Positions 30,302-35,727 of a stretch of DNA of 35,727 nt are shown here, one piece after another (within the stretch, counting starts at the first letter, position 1; each line of letters begins with the position of its first letter). Location of the stretch: assembly GCA_016290195.1 (NCBI GenBank), contig JAEETF010000030.1, positions 1 through 35,727 of the forward strand, given 5' to 3'. The stretch comes from Bacilli bacterium. GTDB lineage: Bacteria > Bacillota_I > Bacilli_A > RF39 > UBA660. Made by a program: the position numbers and the translations under genes. The notes beneath the pieces are model-generated. The model was given only the letters and a program-made list of their open reading frames with translations. It made no database searches and was not told where the DNA came from.

Positions 30302-31345
30302 ATGGCTAAAACAACAACTGATAATACATTAAGCCAAGTCCTTGCCGATATTGAAAAACAATTTGGTAAAGGTGCAGTTATGAAATTAGGTGATCATGAA
30401 CATAGAGAAATAGATGTTATTTCCAGTGGATCACTTTCACTTGATATATGCTTAGGAATAGGTGGTTATCCTAAGGGAAGAATTATTGAAATATTTGGAC
30501 CTGAATCTAGTGGTAAAACAACATTTGCCCTTCATGCAATTGCTGAAGCTCAAAAGAAGGGTGGAAGAGCTGCATTTATTGATGCTGAACATTCTCTTGA
30601 TCCACAATATGCTGCAAAATTAGGTGTAAATATTAATGAACTTTTATTATCACAACCTGATAATGGAGAACAAGCTCTTGAAATATGTGAAGCACTTGTA
30701 CGTAGTGGTGCTATAAGTGTTATTGTAATTGATTCTGTTGCTGCGCTTGTTCCACAAGCTGAAATTGAAGGAGAAATGGGAGATTCTCATGTTGGGCTTC
30801 AAGCTAGATTAATGAGTCAAGCACTTCGTAAACTTTCAGGTGTTATTAATAAAACAAATACTATTGCTATTTTTATCAATCAATTACGTGAAAAAGTTGG
30901 TGTAATGTTTGGAAATCCTGAAACTACACCAGGTGGAAGAGCATTAAAATTTTATGCTTCAATTAGACTTGATATCAGAAGAGCTGAACAAATTAAACTT
31001 GGTACTGATATAATTGGTAACAAAGTAGCAGTAAAAGTAGTTAAGAATAAAATGGCACCACCATTTAAGAATTGTGTAGTTGATATTATGTATGGTGAAG
31101 GAGTTTCTAAAGAAGGAGAAATTGTTGATCTTGCTAGTGATATAGGAGTACTTGAAAAAGGTGGATCTTGGTATTCATATAAAGGTGAAAAATTAGGTCA
31201 AGGTAAAGAAAATGTTAAAGAACTTCTAAAGAAAGACAAGAAACTTTGTGACGAACTTGAAAAGAAAATCCGTGATTATCATGATGTCAATGGTAAAAAA
31301 ATTAATGAAGAAATAATTGATGATGAAGAATTACCTGAAGAGTAA
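30302..31345 (+). CDS. recA: Recombinase RecA
   Basis: RecA catalyses strand exchange and triggers LexA self-cleavage. The 347-residue protein is full length: the Walker [10 protein letters not shown] (about 66-74), the catalytic Glu in [11 protein letters not shown], Walker [16 protein letters not shown]-binding loop 1 ([24 protein letters not shown]) and loop 2 ([23 protein letters not shown], followed by RALKFYAS). The C-terminus is short and acidic ([14 protein letters not shown]), as usual. It has its own promoter with an SOS box. Confidence 0.98.
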   Translation: MAKTTTDNTLSQVLADIEKQFGKGAVMKLGDHEHREIDVISSGSLSLDICLGIGGYPKGRIIEIFGPESSGKTTFALHAIAEAQKKGGRAAFIDAEHSLDPQYAAKLGVNINELLLSQPDNGEQALEICEALVRSGAISVIVIDSVAALVPQAEIEGEMGDSHVGLQARLMSQALRKLSGVINKTNTIAIFINQLREKVGVMFGNPETTPGGRALKFYASIRLDIRRAEQIKLGTDIIGNKVAVKVVKNKMAPPFKNCVVDIMYGEGVSKEGEIVDLASDIGVLEKGGSWYSYKGEKLGQGKENVKELLKKDKKLCDELEKKIRDYHDVNGKKINEEIIDDEELPEE

Positions 31346-31361
31346 TTCTTTTATCATAAGA

Positions 31362-31379
31362 TAGGTGAAATTTCACCTA
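31362..31379. repeat. Perfect 18-bp palindrome after recA
   Basis: TAGGTGAAATTTCACCTA is fully self-complementary and lies 16 bases after the recA stop. It lacks a T tract, so it is not a standard terminator. Confidence 0.55.
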
Positions 31380-31424
31380 ATTAAAACTGAAGAAATTTTA
31401 TATATTTTAAAAGATAATTATACT

Positions 31425-31450
31425 AAGATTAGAAAAATTCTAATCTTTTT
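31425..31450 (+). terminator. Terminator before the C26 amidotransferase gene
   Basis: AAGATTAGAA pairs with TTCTAATCTT around AAA, followed by TTT. The -10 of the next gene begins three bases later. Confidence 0.85.
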
Positions 31451-31458
31451 GTTATAAT
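31450..31458 (+). promoter_or_regulatory. Extended -10 promoter of the C26 amidotransferase gene
   Basis: TGTTATAAT, partly overlapping the terminator T tract. Confidence 0.6.
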
Positions 31459-31475
31459 ATAAATAGGTGATAATA

Positions 31476-32168
31476 ATGGGTAATATAATAATAGGTATTG
31501 TTGGAAGACCAAATAAAAATAAAGATGGTATTAATACTATTGATGTTTTTGAAAAAATGAGAAAAGCTGTTATTAAAAATGGTGGTACACCTATAGCTTT
31601 ACTTCCGGTACAAGATGTTGAATATGATGATGTAATACCTAAAGATATATTAGAACTTACTGATATTGAAAAAGAACAATTAAAAAGTATGATTAATTTA
31701 TGTGATGGTATTATTATGCCTGGTGCTAATAAATTATATCAATATGATTTTTATATTTATGGCTATGCATATGAAAAAAATATACCTATTCTTGGAATAT
31801 GTGGTGGTATGCAACTTATGGGTATTTATGATAATAATGGTTCTTCACTTACAGAAATTGATTCTAAAATTAATCATTCAAATAGCTTAGAAAAATATGC
31901 TCATGATGTTTCTGTAGATATGAGTTCACCACTATATAGTATTTTTGGTAAAAGTAGTTTTGCTGTTAATAGTAATCATAGATATATGATGAATAAAGTG
32001 AATGAACTTAAAGTTGCTGCTAGATCTAATGATGGCGTTATAGAATCTGTTTATGCTCCTAAGAAAAAATTTGTTTTAGGTGTACAATGGCATCCTGAAA
32101 AGATGATTGAATATGATGCTAGACAAAATAAAATATTTAAAGCTTTTATTGATGCAGCTAAAAAATAG
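31476..32168 (+). CDS. Class I glutamine amidotransferase-like hydrolase (peptidase C26, PuuD-like)
   Basis: The C26 family hydrolyses gamma-glutamyl bonds; PuuD cleaves gamma-glutamyl-GABA and other members act on folate polyglutamates. The 230-residue protein has the nucleophile C109 in LGICGGMQ, oxyanion PGANKLYQYD, and the His-Glu pair H206 and E208 in GVQWHPE, so the triad is intact. FAVNSNHRYM matches the family's NSxHHQ region. The substrate is not fixed by sequence. ATG 31476 is preferred over 31467 for its AGGTGAT site. It is a single-gene unit. Confidence 0.87.
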   Translation: MGNIIIGIVGRPNKNKDGINTIDVFEKMRKAVIKNGGTPIALLPVQDVEYDDVIPKDILELTDIEKEQLKSMINLCDGIIMPGANKLYQYDFYIYGYAYEKNIPILGICGGMQLMGIYDNNGSSLTEIDSKINHSNSLEKYAHDVSVDMSSPLYSIFGKSSFAVNSNHRYMMNKVNELKVAARSNDGVIESVYAPKKKFVLGVQWHPEKMIEYDARQNKIFKAFIDAAKK

Positions 32169-32174
32169 ATATAG

Positions 32175-32194
32175 AAAGGTTAATAACCTTTTTT
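32175..32194 (+). terminator. Terminator after the C26 amidotransferase gene
   Basis: AAAGGTT pairs with AACCTTT around AAT, followed by T. Confidence 0.83.
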
Positions 32195-32196
32195 AT

Positions 32197-32225
32197 TTGA
32201 CTAAATGAGCCTTTAGTGATATACT
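32197..32225 (+). promoter_or_regulatory. Strong promoter of the repeat surface protein
   Basis: -35 TTGACT (32197-32202), a 17-base spacer, and -10 TATACT (32220-32225) preceded by TGA (extended -10). It is among the best promoters in the window. Confidence 0.8.
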
Positions 32226-32251
32226 AAGTCGACAAAGGAAGTGGGGAGTTT

Positions 32252-35200
32252 ATGAAAAAGAAAATTAGTTATTTAATATTGTTTCTTGGTTTATTCGTAT
32301 TTTCAAATATGAATAGTGCAAAAGCATTAATATCAGAAACAGATTCTAGGTGCGGAGGATTTTATGTTCAATATCAAACATTAGATGGTAATGCAGCTAG
32401 TGCAAAGTTTATAAAATTAAATGATTATTATACACAACTTGATACGCCAACAAAAGTTGGTTATAAATTTGCAGGCTGGTATTATGATCAAAATTTAACA
32501 CAAAGAGTATATGATACAAGAGCATTATATTTATCAAATAATTATAAAGTTAAATCAAATAATACATGTCCAGTAGTTACTTTGTATGCTAAATGGGAAT
32601 TTAATCAAGATACAAGATATCAAAATTGTAATAATGGTTTTAGATTAATTTATCACTATAATAATCCATTACAAACTGATGAAGATTTATTTGTATCAAA
32701 TAATGGTATTTTTGGTTTAAATATACCAACAAGAGATGGATATACATTTGGTGGTTGGTATTATGATACATATTTTACTCAACCAGTATATGCTAAAAAA
32801 GAAGTAGATCTTGATAGTAGATATAAAATACAAAACTATAATGGTTGTTCAGTTATACATATATATGCTAAATGGAATTCAAATACTAAAACAGAAGAAT
32901 CATGTGGTGGTTTTTATGTTAAATATAATACAATGAATGGTGATCAATTAAATCAAACATTTGTTAGAAGTTATGATTATTATGCAACATTAGCAACTCC
33001 AACAAGAGTAGGATATAATTTTGCGGGTTGGTATTATGATGCTAGCTTAACTCAAAGAGTTAATGATAATCGTGCAGTTTATTTATCAGATAATTATAAA
33101 GTTAAATCTATGTATGAATGTCCTAGTGTAACTTTATATGCAAAATGGGAAGCAGTTACTAAAACAGAAGAATATTGTGGTGGATTTAATGTTAACTATA
33201 ATCCAATGAATGGAAATCAAGTAAAACAAGTATTTATTAAAACAAATGATTCTTATACAACATTTGAGGTACCAACAAGAAGTGGTTATAACTTTGTAGG
33301 TTGGTATTATGATGCAAATTATAATACAAAAGTAAATGTTACAAAGGTAAGTCAATTATCTAATTCATATAAAGTACCAACAAATAATTGTCCAACAGTA
33401 ACATTATATGCAAGATGGGAAAAGGCAAGTGAAACATCATATTATACAGAAGAATATTGTGGTGGATTTAATATAAAATATGATTCAAAGAATGGAAATC
33501 AAATTAAGAAAGTATTTATTAAGTCAAATGATAATGTAACATATTTAGATACTCCAACAAAAAATGGATATAAATTTGCTGGTTGGTATTATGATGATAG
33601 TTATAAAACAAAAGTAGATGTATCAAAAGCAAGTCAGCTTTTAGACTTATATAAATTCCCAAGTAATAGTGACTGTCCAACAGTGCATTTATTTGCTAAA
33701 TGGGAAAAAGTAAGTGAAACATCATATTATACAGAAGAGTATTGTGGTGGATTTAATATAAAATATGATCCAAAGAATGGAAATCAAATTAAGAAAGTAT
33801 TTATTAAGTCAAATGATAATGTAACATATTTAGATACTCCAACAAAAAATGGATATAAATTTGCCGGTTGGTATTATGATGATAGTTATAAAACAAAAGT
33901 AGATGTGTCAAAAGCAAGTCAGCTTTTAGACTTATATAAATTCCCAAGTAATAGTGACTGTCCAACAGTGCATTTATTTGCTAAATGGGAAGAAGAACAA
34001 AAAACAGAAGAATATTGTGGTGGCTTTAATGTAAGATATCAAACATTAGATGGTAGTGCTGTTAAAGAAGTATTTATAAAAACAAATGATTATTATACTA
34101 GTTTAGAAACTCCAACAAGAAGTGGTTATAAATTCTTGGGTTGGTATTATGATATTAATTTCACTAAACCTGTAAATGATTCTAAAGCTGGTAATTTATT
34201 AGACGCTTATAAAACGAAATCAAGTGTAGGTTGCCCAGTAGTTAATATATATGCAAAATGGGAAAAGATAGCTGAAACAATGTATCAAACAGAAGAATCT
34301 TGTGGAGGATTTAGAGTTAGATATCAAACTCTTGATGGAACAAATGTAAAAGAAGGTTTTGTTAAAACAAATGATTATAATTCGACACTTGAAATTCCAA
34401 CAAGAAATGGTTATAAATTCTTAGGATGGTATTATGATATTAATCTAACTAAGAAAGTGGATGTAACAATTGTAAGCGCACTTTCAAGTGATTATAAAGT
34501 TAAGTCAAGTACATCTTGTCCTTTAATTAATATATATGCAAAATGGGAACCAGAACAACAAGAAGTTCATCAAAATCCTAATTGTGGAGGATTTAACGTA
34601 AGATATTACACAAATGATAATAATCTTCCAACAAATACTTTCATAAAATACAATTCTATGACAAATTTATATATTCCTGTAAGAGAAGGATATACATTTG
34701 GAGGATGGTATTATGATGAAGCACTTTTACAATCAGTTACTACTGATAAAGCAATTTATCTATCAAATAATTTCATTATTAATAATGACAGTGTTTGTCC
34801 ATATATAAATTTATATGCTAAATGGTTAAAAAGATATGATTTAAATAATGCTTCAGTATCTATTCCAGAATCGATGACTAATGTTGTAAATATTGAAGTA
34901 AAAAAATATGAAGACCCAAATCAAATTACAACTTTAAGATCATTTAATGAATTAAATAAAGTAAATTATTCAGTTTATGAAATAGATTTATATGATGAAG
35001 GTCAAAATAAAGTACAACCTGATGGAATGGTAAGAATTGAATTTGATATTCCTGCAAATTTAAGAAATACTAAATTAATTGTTTATCGTCTTGAAGGTAG
35101 TGAATTAATCCCATATACAGTAACAGTTATTAATAATAAAGCAACTATTGATACAAATCATTTTAGTACTTATATTCTTGCTGAAAAACAAGAAGCAAGT

Positions 35201-35299
35201 AGTACTGGAGTTAATAAATTATTTGTATTTATTGGAATGGTAGCATTCTTAGTTGCAGTTAGACTTTTACTTATGAAAATAAGAAATAAAATGGCTTAA
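32252..35299 (+). CDS. Large surface protein with nine InlB B-type (Listeria-Bacteroides) repeats
   Basis: A 1015-residue exported, membrane-anchored protein. A signal peptide (about residues 1-26) is followed by nine repeats of about 85-95 residues. Each has the core GYxFxGWYYD and ends YAKWE, the InlB B-repeat/TIGR02543-like (Flg_new) pattern of bacterial surface proteins. Nearly every repeat has one Cys in CGGF near its start and one before the last strand (C-P-x-V). Repeats five and six are almost identical. A C-terminal domain (VNIEVKKY to DTNHFSTYILAEK) of the type found near the end of clostridial surface proteins precedes a membrane helix (LFVFIGMVAFLVAVRLLLM) and a basic tail. There is no LPxTG motif, so it stays in the membrane. 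A binding role at the surface is likely; the ligand is unknown. It has its own promoter and terminator. Confidence 0.9.
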   Translation: MKKKISYLILFLGLFVFSNMNSAKALISETDSRCGGFYVQYQTLDGNAASAKFIKLNDYYTQLDTPTKVGYKFAGWYYDQNLTQRVYDTRALYLSNNYKVKSNNTCPVVTLYAKWEFNQDTRYQNCNNGFRLIYHYNNPLQTDEDLFVSNNGIFGLNIPTRDGYTFGGWYYDTYFTQPVYAKKEVDLDSRYKIQNYNGCSVIHIYAKWNSNTKTEESCGGFYVKYNTMNGDQLNQTFVRSYDYYATLATPTRVGYNFAGWYYDASLTQRVNDNRAVYLSDNYKVKSMYECPSVTLYAKWEAVTKTEEYCGGFNVNYNPMNGNQVKQVFIKTNDSYTTFEVPTRSGYNFVGWYYDANYNTKVNVTKVSQLSNSYKVPTNNCPTVTLYARWEKASETSYYTEEYCGGFNIKYDSKNGNQIKKVFIKSNDNVTYLDTPTKNGYKFAGWYYDDSYKTKVDVSKASQLLDLYKFPSNSDCPTVHLFAKWEKVSETSYYTEEYCGGFNIKYDPKNGNQIKKVFIKSNDNVTYLDTPTKNGYKFAGWYYDDSYKTKVDVSKASQLLDLYKFPSNSDCPTVHLFAKWEEEQKTEEYCGGFNVRYQTLDGSAVKEVFIKTNDYYTSLETPTRSGYKFLGWYYDINFTKPVNDSKAGNLLDAYKTKSSVGCPVVNIYAKWEKIAETMYQTEESCGGFRVRYQTLDGTNVKEGFVKTNDYNSTLEIPTRNGYKFLGWYYDINLTKKVDVTIVSALSSDYKVKSSTSCPLINIYAKWEPEQQEVHQNPNCGGFNVRYYTNDNNLPTNTFIKYNSMTNLYIPVREGYTFGGWYYDEALLQSVTTDKAIYLSNNFIINNDSVCPYINLYAKWLKRYDLNNASVSIPESMTNVVNIEVKKYEDPNQITTLRSFNELNKVNYSVYEIDLYDEGQNKVQPDGMVRIEFDIPANLRNTKLIVYRLEGSELIPYTVTVINNKATIDTNHFSTYILAEKQEASSTGVNKLFVFIGMVAFLVAVRLLLMKIRNKMA
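33428..33993 (+). repeat. Near-identical tandem duplication (285-bp unit) inside the repeat protein gene
   Basis: The unit 33428-33712 is repeated from 33713 with an exact 285-base (95-codon) period. By eye only a handful of single-base differences separate the copies: gaa/gag, ttc/cca region, gct/gcc and gta/gtg, most of them silent. The other repeats in the gene are far more diverged. Confidence 0.85.
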
Positions 35300-35300
35300 A

Positions 35301-35326
35301 AATAACACATTTGTGTTATTTTTTTT
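35301..35326 (+). terminator. Terminator after the repeat protein gene
   Basis: AATAACAC pairs with GTGTTATT around ATTT, followed by T6. The T tract overlaps the -35 of the next gene. Confidence 0.87.
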
Positions 35327-35353
35327 GACATTTAATATTTTATTTGTTATTAT
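35325..35353 (+). promoter_or_regulatory. Promoter of the acetyltransferase gene
   Basis: -35 TTGACA (35325-35330), a 17-base spacer, and -10 TATTAT (35348-35353) preceded by TGT. Confidence 0.7.
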
Positions 35354-35383
35354 ATAACGCAATTAATGAAAAGAGGCGTTTTT

Positions 35384-35727
35384 ATGAATTATGATGTAAG
35401 AAGAATTGAGAATAATACAATTGATTTTATATCTATATGTAGCTATATTGAAGAAAAAATTAATAGAGAAAATTTATCAAAAAATGGTGGCACATTGAAT
35501 TATTCAAATCTTACATATAGATCAGATATACTATTTGTTGCATATGCCGATGAAACACCAATTGGTTATAATTCAGTAGTAGAATGTGAAAATGGTTATT
35601 ATATTTATCAAATAGCAGTAAAAAAAGAATATCAACAGCAAGGAATAGGAACATCAATGATGAATGAAATAATGGAAGTAGCTAATCAAGAAAATAAAAA
35701 TGTATATGCTCATGTTATGAATTATAA
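35384..35727 (+). CDS. GNAT family N-acetyltransferase (partial, cut by the window end)
   Basis: ATG 35384 opens a frame still open at the window edge, with 114 codons visible. The segment YIYQIAVKKEYQQQGIGTSMMNEIMEVA is the acetyl-CoA-binding motif A of GNAT enzymes, with the Q/RxxGxG/A pyrophosphate loop as QQQGIG. An earlier strand pair, ILFVAYADETPIGYNSV, is the usual GNAT beta-hairpin. The substrate cannot be deduced. GAGG (35373-35376) supports the start. Confidence 0.82.
   Translation, partial: MNYDVRRIENNTIDFISICSYIEEKINRENLSKNGGTLNYSNLTYRSDILFVAYADETPIGYNSVVECENGYYIYQIAVKKEYQQQGIGTSMMNEIMEVANQENKNVYAHVMNY

Noticed and set aside
31701-31890. Plus-strand 62-residue frame inside the C26 amidotransferase gene
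   Set aside because: Out-of-frame shadow of a gene with an intact catalytic triad.
32345-34830. CRISPR-like or other DNA-level repeat array
   Set aside because: The periodicity is explained by in-frame protein repeats with conserved residues; there are no short identical repeats with unique spacers.

Overview
The window is AT-rich DNA of a low-GC Gram-positive bacterium. The class Bacilli in the broad sense is the best fit, probably an uncultured or host-associated lineage close to Erysipelotrichales or RF39-type bacteria; the rank is inferred from gene content and base composition only. TGA is a stop codon, because prfB (RF2) is present with its TGA-dependent frameshift site, which argues against a code-4 mollicute. 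YabG, SpoVG, YunB and a KinB-like orphan kinase point to an endospore former or a recent descendant of one.

Layout. 1-260: three tRNA genes (Phe, Arg, Pro) and a terminator. 300-3210: a membrane metallophosphoesterase, a pair of flavodoxin-like reductases, a gene-poor gap, a small orphan gene and a reverse-strand tRNA-Cys. 3300-8930: an envelope block with an LCP ligase carrying PASTA-like domains, convergent with an LtaS-family synthase, then an HD-GYP phosphodiesterase coupled to an unknown gene. 9000-12630: prfB, a YitT-like membrane protein, ftsE and ftsX. 12670-16860: yabG, veg, spoVG, yunB, an SH3/DUF4015 wall protein and a YutD homologue. 16870-19290: a decayed gene remnant, then a MurT/GatD-like pair. 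19300-24510: tmcAL, yceD, rpmF, a lone pseudopilin, an FtsW/RodA protein, a degenerate EIIB-like membrane protein and a sensor kinase. 24530-29035: PBP1-recU on the minus strand, divergent from gpsB and the RNase P RNA, the B. subtilis arrangement. 29056-31345: ymfM-like, pgsA and recA (SOS box), again as in B. subtilis but without cinA. 31476 to the end: a class I amidotransferase, a 1015-residue repeat surface protein and a truncated GNAT acetyltransferase.

Most genes are housekeeping and many serve the cell envelope: LCP, LtaS, FtsEX, MurT/GatD, RodA/FtsW, PBP1, GpsB, the RodZ-like protein and PgsA. Regulation looks compact: short hairpin terminators, often shared by convergent genes, are followed at once by extended -10 promoters (TGnTATAAT) and GGTGAT-type ribosome sites.

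No phage, CRISPR array, insertion sequence or obvious defence island is visible. The most unusual items are a GatD-like protein with Leu where the catalytic His is expected, beside a MurT with an altered P-loop; an LCP-PASTA fusion; a surface protein of nine repeats with paired cysteines and one very recent internal duplication; and a membrane EIIB-like protein lacking the phosphorylated Cys.
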